This document shows positions 1 to 8,762 of a stretch of DNA of 64,000 nucleotides, in pieces. The DNA is from Egibacteraceae bacterium (lineage in GTDB: Bacteria > Actinomycetota > Nitriliruptoria > Euzebyales > Egibacteraceae), in assembly GCA_030447925.1 (NCBI GenBank), contig JAUJNX010000002.1:248001-312000 (forward strand), given 5' to 3'. Under the pieces are notes generated by a model, which did no database searches, was not told where the DNA came from, and was given only the letters and a program-made list of their open reading frames with translations. How positions within the stretch are numbered: the first letter of the stretch is position 1; each line of letters opens with the position of its first letter. The position numbers were made by a program, and so were the translations under genes.

Positions 1-527
1 GGTGCCAAGCTGCAGGACAGCAACGGCAACCCCTGGAGCGGCAACTTCGCCCACGCCAGCGGCAGCCTGATGGCGGACTTCCACTACAACGTCACGGCGG
101 AGATGAACGGCCGCCTGCAGGCCACCCGGCTCTACAACATGACCGATGACGCGGGCGTGCGGAAGATGCTCAGCTTCATGATCGCCCGCGACACCATGCA
201 CCAGAACCAGTGGCTCGCCGCCATCGAGCAGCTGAAGGAGGACGGGCTGGAGGGCCTGCCGGTCCCCAGCGACTTCCCCAGTCCCAGGAGAACCAGGCCG
301 TCAGCTACCAGTTCTGGAACCTGTCGACCGGTACCGAGTCCTCCGAGGGCAGGTGGGCCCAGGGTCCCAGCCCCGACGGCAACGGCCAGTTCTCCTACCT
401 GGAGAACCCCGGCCCGACCACCGGCGAGCCCGTCCCGCCGCCGCCGGACAAGCGCCTGTTCGTGACCGGCAACGTCACCGGTGCGATCAGCGGCATGGTC
501 GACAAGGTCAAGAACGCGATCACCTGA
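1..527 (+). CDS. Manganese catalase, C-terminal part (5' end outside window; frameshifted)
   Basis: This is the C-terminal half of a non-haem, di-manganese catalase, which breaks down hydrogen peroxide in the cytoplasm. Frame 1 from base 1 reads FHYNVTAEMNGRLQATRLYN and later ARDTMHQNQW; the Glu and His in these stretches match the family's second manganese-ligand pair. The tail (ENQAVSYQFWNLS, GRWAQGPSPDG, YLENPGP) is typical of the family but lies in frame 3. Reading shifts at the CCCC run at 276-279, where one more C would restore FPQSQENQ. A one-base loss, probably a sequencing or assembly error, is the simplest explanation. The gene ends convergently with, and overlaps by 8 bases, the thymidine phosphorylase gene. 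Confidence 0.9.
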
Positions 528-1866
528 TCACGTCGAGCAGGTCGGGGACGGCCCCGCCAGGGCCGTCCCCGATCCGCAGCAGCGCGGCAAGCTCCGCGGC
601 GACGCGCTCGGCGGCCCCGCGGTCGCGGGCGTGGACCATCGCCAGCGGCTGACCCGCCTCCACCGCGTCGCCCACCTCGACCGCCAGGTCCAGGCCGACC
701 GCGGGGTCGACGGCGTCGCCCTTGCGGGCCCGGCCCGCCCCCAGGGCCGCCGCCAGCTCCCCGACGCGGCGCGCGGGCAGGGCGGTGACGGTGCCGGCCC
801 GCGGCGCCGGCGCCGGCAGCACGACCGGGGCGGCGGGCAGCACCGCCGCCGGGTCGTCGCAGACCCGCGGGTCCCCGCCCTGGGCGGCGACCATCGCCCG
901 CAGGCGCTCCAGCGCCTCGCCCTCGCCCCAGCGGCGCTCCAGCTCGCGGCGCACCGCCGCGACCGTGCGGACGTCGCCGTGGCGCGCGACCGCCACCCCG
1001 TGCGCGGCGAGGTCCAGCGCGACGCCGGCCAGGCGGGAGCCCGACGGCGGCGCCGACAGCAGGCGCACGGCCTCGGCCACCTCCAGCGCGTTGCCGATCC
1101 CGCGGCCCAGCGGCTGGTCCATGGCGGTCACCAGCGCGACGCAGCGGCGGCCCGCGGCGATGCCGATGCGCACGCACAGCCGGGCGAGGTCCGCCGCCTC
1201 CGCCCCCGTGGGCAGGAAGGCGCCGTCGCCGGCCTTGACGTCGAGCACGATCGTTCCGGCGCCCGACGCCAGCTTCTTCGACATGACGCTGGAGGCGATC
1301 AGCGCCCGCGACGCGACCGTCCCGGTGACGTCGCGCAGCGCGTAGAGGGCCTTGTCCGCGGGCACCAGCCGGTCGGTCTGGGCGCCGACGACGCAACCGA
1401 CCTCCCCGGCGATGCGCAGCAGTTCGTCCTCGGCGAGGTCCACGCGCAGGCCGGGGATCGACTCCAGCTTGTCCAGCGTCCCGCCGGTGTGGCCCAGGCC
1501 GCGGCCCGACAGCTTGACCAGCTGGGCGCCGGCGGCCGCGCACAGCGGCGCGACCAGCAGCGTGGTGGCGTCCCCCACCCCGCCCGTCGAGTGCTTGTCC
1601 AGCGTCGGGCCGGCCAGCGCGGACAGGTCGAGCACCTCGCCGCTGCCCTCCAGGATGCGGGTCAGGGCGAGGGCCTCGTCGTCGGAGAACCCGCGCAGGA
1701 CCCCGGCCATCAGGAAGGCCGCCATCTGGCCCTCGCCCACGGACCCGTCGAGGTAGCCACCGACCAGGACGGCCAGCTCGTCCTCGCGCAGCTCGCCGCC
1801 GTCGCGCTTGCGGCCGATGAGGTCGACGGCGCGGGCCGGCGGGGGCGCCGCGGGAGGGGCCGCCAT
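520..1866 (-). CDS. deoA: Thymidine / pyrimidine-nucleoside phosphorylase
   Basis: A 448-residue enzyme of nucleoside salvage that splits thymidine, and perhaps uridine, with phosphate to give the base and a pentose 1-phosphate. Residues 91-99 (KHSTGGVGD) bind phosphate, and residues 120-135 (SGRGLGHTGGTLDKLE) match the thymidine/pyrimidine phosphorylase signature. Length is normal for the family. The ATG at 1866 shares one base with the upstream gene's TGA (TGATG), so the two are probably translationally coupled. Whether it is strict for thymidine or a broad pyrimidine enzyme cannot be told from sequence alone. Confidence 0.93.
   Translation of the reverse strand: MAAPPAAPPPARAVDLIGRKRDGGELREDELAVLVGGYLDGSVGEGQMAAFLMAGVLRGFSDDEALALTRILEGSGEVLDLSALAGPTLDKHSTGGVGDATTLLVAPLCAAAGAQLVKLSGRGLGHTGGTLDKLESIPGLRVDLAEDELLRIAGEVGCVVGAQTDRLVPADKALYALRDVTGTVASRALIASSVMSKKLASGAGTIVLDVKAGDGAFLPTGAEAADLARLCVRIGIAAGRRCVALVTAMDQPLGRGIGNALEVAEAVRLLSAPPSGSRLAGVALDLAAHGVAVARHGDVRTVAAVRRELERRWGEGEALERLRAMVAAQGGDPRVCDDPAAVLPAAPVVLPAPAPRAGTVTALPARRVGELAAALGAGRARKGDAVDPAVGLDLAVEVGDAVEAGQPLAMVHARDRGAAERVAAELAALLRIGDGPGGAVPDLLDVIR
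544..570 (+). terminator. GC-rich hairpin, probable catalase terminator inside the end of deoA
   Basis: An 11-bp perfect stem (GGGGACGGCCC / GGGCCGTCCCC) with a 5-base loop begins 17 bases after the catalase stop codon. It lies inside the last codons of the convergent deoA gene and has no T-tract on either strand. As a terminator it would serve the catalase gene; a role in protecting the deoA mRNA 3' end is also possible. The hairpin is seen; its function is inferred. Confidence 0.5.
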
Positions 1867-2210
1867 CAGGCGCTCGCGTGCTGCACGTCGCGGGTGGACA
1901 TGGGCCGGGCCTCCAGGCGGGCCTCGGGGATGACGCCGCCGCAGACCTCGCACAGGCCGTAGGTGCCCTCGTCCATGCGCGCGAGCGCCCCGTCGACCTC
2001 CGCCAGCCGCTCGCGGGCGCCGGCGATGCGGGCCAGGGTCTGGGCGCGCTCCGCGCTGGCCTGCGCGGAGTCGGCGAAGTTCTGGTCGACCGCGATGCGG
2101 TCGACCTTCTCGCTGTCGGGGTCTGCCCCCTGGGCGCGCAGGTCGGCGACCAGGGAGGCGCGCTCGGCCTCCAGCTCGTCGCGCAGGCGCGCCTGCAGTC
2201 GGGTGTCCAT
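1866..2210 (-). CDS. DksA/TraR-family protein with a half zinc finger
   Basis: A 114-residue protein with an N-terminal helical, Glu/Ala/Arg-rich stretch (residues 1-80) and a C-terminal DksA/TraR-like finger. The first metal pair is present (CEVC in YGLCEVCGGVIPEARLEA), but the usual second CxxC is replaced by PMSTRDVQHA. It therefore may not bind zinc in the classical four-Cys way. Relatives bind the RNA polymerase secondary channel or act as general stress factors; the role here is inferred. It lies directly upstream of deoA with a one-base overlap. Confidence 0.8.
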   Translation of the reverse strand: MDTRLQARLRDELEAERASLVADLRAQGADPDSEKVDRIAVDQNFADSAQASAERAQTLARIAGARERLAEVDGALARMDEGTYGLCEVCGGVIPEARLEARPMSTRDVQHASA

Positions 2211-2273
2211 GATCGGCTCCTCGGTTTTCCGTGCGCGCCCGCCCTCGGTGCCGCGGCGCCGGGGTTCCGGCGC

Positions 2274-3254
2274 TCAGCGGGTCGGCTCGGGGGCGGCCGC
2301 GACGGCGCGCGGGTGCGCGCGCTCGTACACCGCCCGCAATCGGGCGCGACTCACCAGTGTATAGACCTGGGTCGTGTTCACGTTGGCGTGGCCCAGCAGC
2401 TCCTGGACGACGCGGACATCGGCGCCGTTGTCCAGCAGATGGGTCGCGAAGCTGTGGCGCAGGGTGTGGGGGCTGACCTCGTCGCCGATCCCCGCCGCCT
2501 CGGCGTGGCCCTTCACCAGCTTCCACGCGCCCTGCCGGGTGAGCCGCCCGCCGCGGGTGTTGACGAACAGCGCGGGGCCCGCGGCGCCCAGGGCCGGCCG
2601 CCCGCGCGTGCACCACGCCTCCAGGGCCCGGCGCGCCGGCCGGCCCACGGGGACCTGGCGCTCCTTGGCGCCCTTGCCCAGGCAGCGCACCGTGCCGTCC
2701 GCCAGGTCGGTGTCGTCGACGTCCAGGTCGACCAGCTCGGAGATGCGCAGACCGCTGCCGTAGAGCAGCTCGAGCATCGCGCGGTCGCGCAGCGCGGGCG
2801 GGTCGTCGCCGACGGGCGCGGCGAGCAGGCGCTCGACGGCCTCCAGCGGCAGCGCCTTGGGCAGCGGCCGCGGCGCCCGCGGCCCCGTGATCTCGGTGGT
2901 GGGGTCCGATGCGGTCAGGCCCTCGCGGACCAGGAAGCGGTGCAGGCCGCGGACGGCCACCAGGGTCCGCGCCACCGTCGAGGTCGCGAAGGGACGCCCC
3001 TCGCCGGTGCGCCGGTCGCGGACCCAGCGCACGAAGCCCGCGAGGTCCTCCGGCGCGGCCTCCAGCGGCCCGGCGATCCCGCGCGCGGCCAGGTACTCCC
3101 CGTACAGGGCCAGGTCGCGGCGGTACGCGGCGAGGGAGTGCGGCGACAGGCCGCGCTCGACGGCCAGGTGGTCCAGGTAGCGGCCGGCGTGGCGCGGCAG
3201 TCCCGCCCCCGCCCGCGCCGCCCCCGGCGCGGCCGGATGGCGGGACGGGGTCAC
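2274..3254 (-). CDS. xerD: Site-specific tyrosine recombinase XerD
   Basis: A 326-residue tyrosine recombinase that, with XerC, resolves chromosome dimers at dif during division. A SAM-like core-binding domain occupies about residues 20-112 and the catalytic domain about 130-315. The catalytic set is complete: R170 (GSGLRISEL), K197 ([10 protein letters not shown]), H263 and R266 (HTLRHSF), H289 ([14 protein letters not shown]) and nucleophile Y298. The GTG start overlaps the NUDIX stop (GTGA). The NUDIX-xerD pair next to pyrG and recN is conserved in actinobacteria, which favours XerD over an integrase. No phage genes are nearby. Confidence 0.93.
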   Translation of the reverse strand: MTPSRHPAAPGAARAGAGLPRHAGRYLDHLAVERGLSPHSLAAYRRDLALYGEYLAARGIAGPLEAAPEDLAGFVRWVRDRRTGEGRPFATSTVARTLVAVRGLHRFLVREGLTASDPTTEITGPRAPRPLPKALPLEAVERLLAAPVGDDPPALRDRAMLELLYGSGLRISELVDLDVDDTDLADGTVRCLGKGAKERQVPVGRPARRALEAWCTRGRPALGAAGPALFVNTRGGRLTRQGAWKLVKGHAEAAGIGDEVSPHTLRHSFATHLLDNGADVRVVQELLGHANVNTTQVYTLVSRARLRAVYERAHPRAVAAAPEPTR

Positions 3255-3826
3255 GCGGGCGGTCGGTCGGGTCGGGTCGGGTCGGGCCGCCGGTCGGCCA
3301 GGAGCAGGCCGATGAGGGTCTTGGCGTCGGTGGTCAGCTCGCCCGCCGCGGCCCGCGCCGCGGCCTCGGTCAGCGGCAGGCGCACGACCTCCAGGTCGGC
3401 CTCCTCACCCTGCGCGAGGAAGCCGTCGGGGACCGGCACCTGGCGCAGGCCCGTGGCGAGGTAGACCGTCGTCGCCTCGTCGGTCCAGCCGCCGGAGTTG
3501 GCGAAGCGCACCAGCACCTCCCAGTGCGCCGCGGCGGTGGCGACCTCCTCGGCCAGCTCGCGCTGCGCGGTGGCCAGGGCGTCCTCGCCGTCGACGTCGC
3601 GCAGGCCGGCGGGCAGCTCCAGCTCGTGGCGCGCGAGCGCGGTGCGGTACTGGCGGACGAGCAGGACCGACCCGGCGTCGTCCAGCGCCACGACCGCGAC
3701 GGCCTCCGGGTGCTCGACGATCTCGCGCTCCGCGACCTCGCCGTCCGGCATGGCGACGCGGTCCATGCGCACCCGCGCGAGCGTCCCGTCGTACACGACT
3801 CGCGACCCGACCACCTCGAACGCCAT
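3251..3826 (-). CDS. NUDIX hydrolase, probable ADP-ribose pyrophosphatase
   Basis: A 191-residue NUDIX enzyme expected to hydrolyse ADP-ribose or related nucleoside diphosphate sugars to AMP plus sugar phosphate. The NUDIX box is visible around residues 75-97 (E, seven residues, then RELAEEV), preceded by [12 protein letters not shown]. The usual Gly after EE is not conserved here. The PAGL lead-in and the position between pyrG and xerD match the actinobacterial ADP-ribose pyrophosphatase. The C-terminus is encoded by a GGGTC-type pentamer repeat and ends Arg/Pro/Asp-rich. Confidence 0.88.
   Translation of the reverse strand: MAFEVVGSRVVYDGTLARVRMDRVAMPDGEVAEREIVEHPEAVAVVALDDAGSVLLVRQYRTALARHELELPAGLRDVDGEDALATAQRELAEEVATAAAHWEVLVRFANSGGWTDEATTVYLATGLRQVPVPDGFLAQGEEADLEVVRLPLTEAAARAAAGELTTDAKTLIGLLLADRRPDPTRPDRPPA
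3269..3286 (+). repeat. G-quadruplex-type repeat GGG(TC GGG)3
   Basis: Four GGG runs separated by TC lie in the last codons of the NUDIX gene, 15-32 bases upstream of the xerD start. They satisfy the standard G3-N2-G3-N2-G3-N2-G3 quadruplex pattern. Because the genes run on the minus strand, the G-rich strand is the transcribed template. The effect on xerD expression is unknown. Confidence 0.6.
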
Positions 3827-3840
3827 GCCGGGCAGCCTAG

Positions 3841-3980
3841 AGCGTGCCGTCCGCGGATCGAGGTTGCGCCTACGCCGAGGAGCGCGCCGTGGGGGGGGGC
3901 GGGGGGGGGGCCCCGACCGCCGAGAACGCCGCGAGCGTGCCGTCCGCGGATCGGTTGCGCCTACGCCGAGAGCGCGCCGT
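3841..3980. repeat. Imperfect 50/47-bp direct repeat flanking poly-G tracts
   Basis: Copy 1 (3841-3890) and copy 2 (3934-3980) share AGCGTGCCGTCCGCGGATCG, then GTTGCGCCTACGCCGAG, then AGCGCGCCGT. Copy 2 lacks 2 bases and 1 base at two internal points. Between them lie nine Gs (3891-3899), a C and ten Gs (3901-3910). The stretch 3827-4071 holds no gene. It lies between the ends of the secreted-protein gene and the start of the NUDIX gene. Function is unknown. Confidence 0.75.
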
Positions 3981-4071
3981 CGGGCTGACCGGCGGCCCGG
4001 TCTGCCCGTCGGCGTGGTCCTCGCCGCTCACCTCGCGATCGGCGTGGAGCGGCGCGTCGTGCCCGTCGGTG

Positions 4072-4533
4072 TCACCCCGGATGCGCCGCCTGGTTCACGA
4101 CCCGGATCGACCACCGCGAGAGCGTGCCGTTGGGGACGTAGTTATCGCGCACACGGAACTCCCACGTGCACTGGAAGCTCTGCTCCACGCCCGCCGGTTC
4201 GTTGCAGCGGCGGGGCTCGGACCAGACCAGCCTGCCGTTGCGCAGGACCTGCACGGTGCCGGTCCAGATCGCAACGTCGGCGGTGCAGTCGACCCGCAGG
4301 GTGCCGTCCAGGTAGGCATGGTGCTCGTTGGTGAGCGGGATGGGGACGTTGTAGGTGCGGGCGGACGTGTGCGGGTGACACCCCCGCGGATCGGACGCGG
4401 TCGGGACGTGCGCCTCGGCGGACGGCAGCACTCCCGAACCGGCGGGGGCGACGACCGAGATGGCCATGAGGAGCGCCACGAGCACCGCCACCGCCGCGGC
4501 GGACCGTCTCGGGGAGGGAACAGCGATGAGCAT
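4072..4533 (-). CDS. Small secreted protein, unknown function
   Basis: A 153-residue protein with a cleavable signal peptide: MLIAVPSPRRS, a hydrophobic core (AAAVAVLVALLMAISVVA), then PSAEAHV near residue 40. The mature part has four cysteines (RGCHPH, VDCTAD, RRCNEP, FQCTWEF), enough for two disulfides, and looks beta-rich. The start is chosen because AGGAG lies 7 bases upstream of the ATG; a longer frame to 4695 lacks such a site. No family is recognised. The gene stands alone, with lower GC upstream than its surroundings. Confidence 0.72.
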   Translation of the reverse strand: MLIAVPSPRRSAAAVAVLVALLMAISVVAPAGSGVLPSAEAHVPTASDPRGCHPHTSARTYNVPIPLTNEHHAYLDGTLRVDCTADVAIWTGTVQVLRNGRLVWSEPRRCNEPAGVEQSFQCTWEFRVRDNYVPNGTLSRWSIRVVNQAAHPG

Positions 4534-4821
4534 TCTTTTCTCCTGATCAGGGAATCGCCATATGGTGATCAATGCCGGAGCCACAGACCTATGAGAACAA
4601 TGTGGCGGAGACCACTGTAGGACAAAGTGTCCGCCCGTACTGGTTCGGACGGATGAATCCTTGCCGCCAACGATAGTTATTCTGCATCGCGCCATATCGG
4701 GGGTGACATGGCTGCCCGCGGGAACCGGGTGGCGGTCCCCGGCAACCGGTCGGGGGGATCCCGGATGCGCATCGGGGGGACCTCCGCGAGACTCGGGTCG
4801 AGCAGCGGAAAGGAGCCACCG
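4534..4821. other. Intergenic region with divergent promoters expected; lower GC
   Basis: These 288 bases separate the secreted-protein gene (minus) from the PGPGW gene (plus). The segment is clearly less GC-rich than the genes around it. Two TGATCA palindromes (4544-4549 and 4566-4571) flank CCATATGG in the secreted gene's leader. No convincing -35/-10 pair and no RNA gene could be assigned. It should carry promoters for both flanking genes. Confidence 0.4.
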
Positions 4822-5106
4822 ATGGCCTCGTCCCCGGCGCAGGGCCCGCAGTCCCCGTTCTACGTCCGCTACGCCCGCAAGATCGTGATCGGCGTGGTCG
4901 GCGGCGCCGTGACGCTGGCCGGTCTGGCGATGCTGATTCTCCCCGGCCCCGGCATCCTCGTGACGCTGCTCGGCCTGGCGATCCTGTCCCTGGAGTTCTC
5001 GTGGGCCGGCCGCGTCCGCGTGTGGCTGCGCCGGCGCTTCGACCAGGGCGTCGCGCGGGCGCGCGCCGGGCGTGACGGCCGCCCCACGCGGGTGGACGCC
5101 CGCTAG
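4822..5106 (+). CDS. PGPGW-motif transmembrane protein
   Basis: A 94-residue inner-membrane protein of the small actinobacterial family named for its PGPGW-like motif, seen here as LPGPGIL. Two hydrophobic segments (about residues 21-42 and 43-62) are joined at LPGPG, followed by FSWAGRVRVWLRRRF and a basic tail, which suggests a cytoplasmic C-terminus. GGAG sits 6 bases before the ATG. Function in the family is not established. It ends convergently with pyrG. Confidence 0.75.
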   Translation: MASSPAQGPQSPFYVRYARKIVIGVVGGAVTLAGLAMLILPGPGILVTLLGLAILSLEFSWAGRVRVWLRRRFDQGVARARAGRDGRPTRVDAR

Positions 5107-5140
5107 CCGGCGGCCCGGCTGCCCGGGCTGGGCGCGCGGT

Positions 5141-6796
5141 TCAGGCGTTGGCGGGGGCGGGCTCGGGACGGGGCTCGGGCAGGCGGCCCTGCGTGCCGAG
5201 CATGCGGTCGCGGGCGGCGCCCACGAAGTCGCGGAACAGCGGCTGCGCGCGGTTGGGGCGCGAGCGGAACTCGGGGTGGAACTGGCTGGCGACGAACCAC
5301 GGGTGGTCGCGCAGCTCGATCACCTCGACCAGGCGGTCGTCGGGCGAGGTGCCGCTGAAGACCATCCCGGCGTCGGCCATCGCCGCCCGGTAGGCGTTGT
5401 TGACCTCCCAGCGGTGGCGGTGGCGCTCGTGCACCACCGGCTCGCCGTAGGCCGCGGCGGCCTTGGTCCCCGGCCGCAGGGTGCAGGGGTAGACGCCCAG
5501 GCGCATCGTCCCGCCGAGCTCCTCCACGCCGCGCTGGTCGGCCATCAGGTCGATGACGGGGTGCGGGGTCTCCGGCTCGAACTCGGTGGAGTGGGCCCCG
5601 GCCAGCTCCAGCACGTTGCGGGCGAACTCGATGACGGCGATCTGCAGGCCCAGGCAGAGGCCGAGGTAGGGGATCCGGCGCTCGCGGGCGACCCGCGCGG
5701 CGGCGATCTTGCCCTCGATGCCGCGCAGGCCGAAGCCGGGCAGCACGCACACGCCGTGGACGTCGCGCAGGGCGCGCTCCGCCGCGCCGGGCGCCTGCAG
5801 GTCGTCGGCGGAGATCCACGCCAGCTGGACCTCCAGCCCGTGGGCGATCCCGCCGTGGGTCAGCGCCTCGACGACCGACAGGTAGGCGTCGGGCAGCGAC
5901 ACGTACTTGCCGACCATCGCGATGCGGACGGTGTCGGACGGGTTCAGCGCCCGCGTCACCATCGCCTGCCACTCCGACAGGTCCGGGGCGACGGTCGCGT
6001 CGAGCCCGAGCTTGCGGACGACGAAGTCGTCCAGCCCCTCGGCGCGCAGGATCAGCGGCACGGTGTAGAGCGACTCGGCGTCGTGGGCGGACACGACGCC
6101 CTCGATGTCGACGTCGGACAGCAGCGCGATCTTGCGCTTCAGCTCGCGCGACAGCGGGCGGTCGCTGCGGCAGACCACGGCGTCGGGCTGGATGCCGATG
6201 GAGCGCAGCTCGCGCACGGAGTGCTGGGCCGGCTTGGTCTTCAGCTCGCCGGTGGGGCCGATGTAGGGGACGAGCGCGCAGTGCACGTAGCAGACGTTCT
6301 CGCGCCCGACCTCGTAGCGAAGCTGGCGGATGGCCTCCAGGAACGGCAGGCCCTCGATGTCGCCGACGGTGCCGCCGACCTCGGTGATGACGACGTCGGC
6401 GTCGCGGCCCAGCGCCAGGATGCGCGACTTGATCTCGTCGGTGATGTGGGGGATGACCTGGACGGTCTCCCCCGCGTAGTCCCCGCGGCGCTCGCGGGCG
6501 ATCACCCGCGAGTAGATCTGCCCGGTCGACACCGACGAGTCCCGGTGGAGGTTCTCGTCGATGAAGCGCTCGTAGTGGCCCAGGTCGAGGTCGGTCTCAC
6601 CCCCGTCCTCGGTGACGAAGACCTCGCCGTGCTGGAACGGGTTCATGGTCCCGGGGTCGACGTTCACGTAGGGGTCGAGCTTCTGCATCGTGATCCTCAG
6701 GCCCCGTGCCTTGAGCAGGCGGCCGAGCGATGCGGCGGTGATCCCCTTGCCGAGCGACGAGGCGACGCCCCCCGTCACGAGGATGTGCTTGGCCAC
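5141..6796 (-). CDS. pyrG: CTP synthase
   Basis: A 551-residue CTP synthase that aminates UTP to CTP using ATP and glutamine-derived ammonia. The N-terminal synthetase domain opens [17 protein letters not shown]. The C-terminal glutaminase domain has the nucleophile Cys in LGLCLGLQ and the His/Glu pair in SQFHPEF. The start is placed at a GTG with GGGAG 8 bases upstream, which gives the standard N-terminus; a longer frame to 6829 is unnecessary. The tail [11 protein letters not shown] is lineage-specific. The pyrG-NUDIX-xerD order is conserved in actinobacteria. Confidence 0.96.
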   Translation of the reverse strand: MAKHILVTGGVASSLGKGITAASLGRLLKARGLRITMQKLDPYVNVDPGTMNPFQHGEVFVTEDGGETDLDLGHYERFIDENLHRDSSVSTGQIYSRVIARERRGDYAGETVQVIPHITDEIKSRILALGRDADVVITEVGGTVGDIEGLPFLEAIRQLRYEVGRENVCYVHCALVPYIGPTGELKTKPAQHSVRELRSIGIQPDAVVCRSDRPLSRELKRKIALLSDVDIEGVVSAHDAESLYTVPLILRAEGLDDFVVRKLGLDATVAPDLSEWQAMVTRALNPSDTVRIAMVGKYVSLPDAYLSVVEALTHGGIAHGLEVQLAWISADDLQAPGAAERALRDVHGVCVLPGFGLRGIEGKIAAARVARERRIPYLGLCLGLQIAVIEFARNVLELAGAHSTEFEPETPHPVIDLMADQRGVEELGGTMRLGVYPCTLRPGTKAAAAYGEPVVHERHRHRWEVNNAYRAAMADAGMVFSGTSPDDRLVEVIELRDHPWFVASQFHPEFRSRPNRAQPLFRDFVGAARDRMLGTQGRLPEPRPEPAPANA

Positions 6797-6896
6797 GGTG
6801 CTGTCTCCCTCCCTGCGGGCACACGCCACAGCCGACCGAAGATCGCGGGGGAAGGTCGCCAGTGGGCGCGGGGAGCCGACGTGCGCGGCCTCGGCA

Positions 6897-6926
6897 ACCG
6901 TAGCATCACGGCCCGTCAGCGCTCAA
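6897..6926 (-). promoter_or_regulatory. Possible pyrG promoter (TTGAGC-18-TACGGT)
   Basis: On the minus strand TTGAGC (6921-6926), an 18-base spacer and TACGGT (6897-6902) resemble a housekeeping sigma promoter about 100 bases before the pyrG start. The -35 box overlaps the last codons of recN. Spacing is good but both hexamers are imperfect. Confidence 0.35.
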
Positions 6927-8631
6927 CGACGCCCACCTGATCGCTGCCCGCCGGGGCGCCCGCCGGGGCCGGCGCCCCCACCGACGCGAGCGCCGACGCG
7001 CGCAGCTCGGCCGCGTGCCGCGCCGCGACCTCGCTGTCGGCGGCGCCCGACAGCATCCGGGACAGCTCCACCACGCGCTCGTCCTCGCCGAGCGCGACGA
7101 CATCGGCCCGCGTGCGCCCCCCGGCGGTCGACTTGGACACCACGACGTGGGCGTCGGCGAACGCGGCGAGCTGGGCGAGGTGGGTGACGCACAGCACCTG
7201 GCGGCCCCTGGCCAGGCGCGCCAGCTTGCGGCCGACCGCCAGCGCGGTGGCCCCGCCGATGCCGGCGTCGACCTCGTCGAACACCAGGACGGAGGTGTCG
7301 TCGGCGTCGGCCAGCGCCAGGCGGACGGCCAGTGCGACGCGGCTGCGCTCGCCGCCGCTGGCCGCCTTGCCCAGCGGCAGGGCGGGCTCGCCGAGGTTGG
7401 CGGCGAGCAGGAAGGTGACCTTGTCGGCCCCGGTGGGCCCCGGGTCGGCGGTCTCGACGGCGACGGTCATGCGCGCGGCGGTCATCGCCAGCTCGCCGAG
7501 GTGCCCGTCGACGGCCTTGGCCAGGCGCCGCCCCGCCGCGGTGCGCTCGCGGCGCAGGGCCGCGGCCCGCTCCCCCACCCGCGCGGCGAGGTCCCCGACC
7601 CGCGCGGCGAGCGCCTCGCGCCGCTCGTCGCCGGACTGCAGGGAGATCAGGCGGGCGCGGGCCTCCTCGGCGTAGGCCGCGACCGCGGCGGCGTCGATGC
7701 CGTACTTGCGGGTCAGGCGCGACAGCGCCATGCGCCGGTCGCGCAGCTGGTCCAGTCGCTCCGGGTCCAGCTCCAGGTCGCCCGCGTAGGCGCTCAGCTC
7801 CAGGGCGAGGTCCTGGACCTCGGCCGCCAGCCCCTCCGCCCGGTCGTGCAGGGCGTCCAGCTGGGGATCGGTCCCCGCCACCTGGCGCAGCCCGGCCACC
7901 GCGATGCCCAGGCCGTCGCGCGCCCCGCCGTCGTCGGTGACGGCGGCGGCGGCGGTGCGGGCGGCGTCGATCAGCGCCTCGGCGTGCTCGAGCCGCGCGA
8001 GGTCGGCGTCGAGGGTCTCCTCTTCCCCCGCCACGGGGGTGACCTCGTCGATCTCGCCGAGCTCGAACTGGAGCCGGTCGACCTCGCGGGCGCGGTCGCG
8101 CTCGCTGCCCTGCAGCGCCGCGAGCTCCGCCTCCGCAGCACGCCACTCCTGGTAGGCCTCGCGGTAGGCCGCCAGCGCCGCGCTCAGCCGGGGCCCGCCG
8201 GAGCGGTCGAGCAGCTCGCGCTGGAGGGCGGGTTCGGCCAGCCGGGCGGAGTCGGACTGGCCGTGCAGCTCCACCACGCCGCCGACGAGCGCCTCCAGCG
8301 CCGACGCGGGCGCCATGCGCCCCCCGATCCTGGCGCGCCCGCGGCCGCCGGCCGCGACCTCCCGGGCGACCACCAGCTCGTCCTCGCCGTCGTCGACCCA
8401 GTCCGCCGACCCGGGCGGAGGCGGTGCGATGCGACCCTCCACCAGCGCCGCCTTCGCCCCGCGTCGGACCTGGTCGCTGTCGGCCCGCGCGCCCATCAGC
8501 AGGCGCAGCGACTGGACCACCATGGTCTTGCCCGCGCCGGTCTCCCCCGTCACGACGGTGAGGCCCGGACCGAACTGGACGGTGACGTCGTCGATCACGC
8601 CCACGTCCCGGATATGCAGCTCCTCCAGCAC
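6916..8631 (-). CDS. recN: DNA repair protein RecN
   Basis: A 571-residue SMC-like ATPase that acts in double-strand-break repair. Walker A is at residues 29-36 (GETGAGKT), followed by a long coiled-coil middle rich in Arg/Glu/Ala. The C-terminal ABC signature ([18 protein letters not shown]) and Walker B ([14 protein letters not shown]) are intact. The GTG at 8631 ([15 protein letters not shown]) gives the expected N-terminus; the frame continues to 8823 but that would run into the divergent gene's ribosome site. The recN-nadK-tlyA synteny is broken only by an opposite-strand gene pair. Confidence 0.93.
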   Translation of the reverse strand: MLEELHIRDVGVIDDVTVQFGPGLTVVTGETGAGKTMVVQSLRLLMGARADSDQVRRGAKAALVEGRIAPPPPGSADWVDDGEDELVVAREVAAGGRGRARIGGRMAPASALEALVGGVVELHGQSDSARLAEPALQRELLDRSGGPRLSAALAAYREAYQEWRAAEAELAALQGSERDRAREVDRLQFELGEIDEVTPVAGEEETLDADLARLEHAEALIDAARTAAAAVTDDGGARDGLGIAVAGLRQVAGTDPQLDALHDRAEGLAAEVQDLALELSAYAGDLELDPERLDQLRDRRMALSRLTRKYGIDAAAVAAYAEEARARLISLQSGDERREALAARVGDLAARVGERAAALRRERTAAGRRLAKAVDGHLGELAMTAARMTVAVETADPGPTGADKVTFLLAANLGEPALPLGKAASGGERSRVALAVRLALADADDTSVLVFDEVDAGIGGATALAVGRKLARLARGRQVLCVTHLAQLAAFADAHVVVSKSTAGGRTRADVVALGEDERVVELSRMLSGAADSEVAARHAAELRASALASVGAPAPAGAPAGSDQVGVVER

Positions 8632-8762
8632 GAGTCCCGAGTCTAGGGACCGGACTCCCCCGACCGGCGGAGGCTGTGGACACCGGGCTGTCGATCGGGT
8701 GCGATCCCGTTCGTCGTCCCCGTGACGGGCGACGGCCGCCCGGCGAGGAGGGAGGGAGCACC

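Noticed and set aside
5072..6940. 622-codon plus-strand open frame opposite pyrG
   Set aside because: pyrG on the minus strand is complete with all motifs; the plus frame has no family resemblance.
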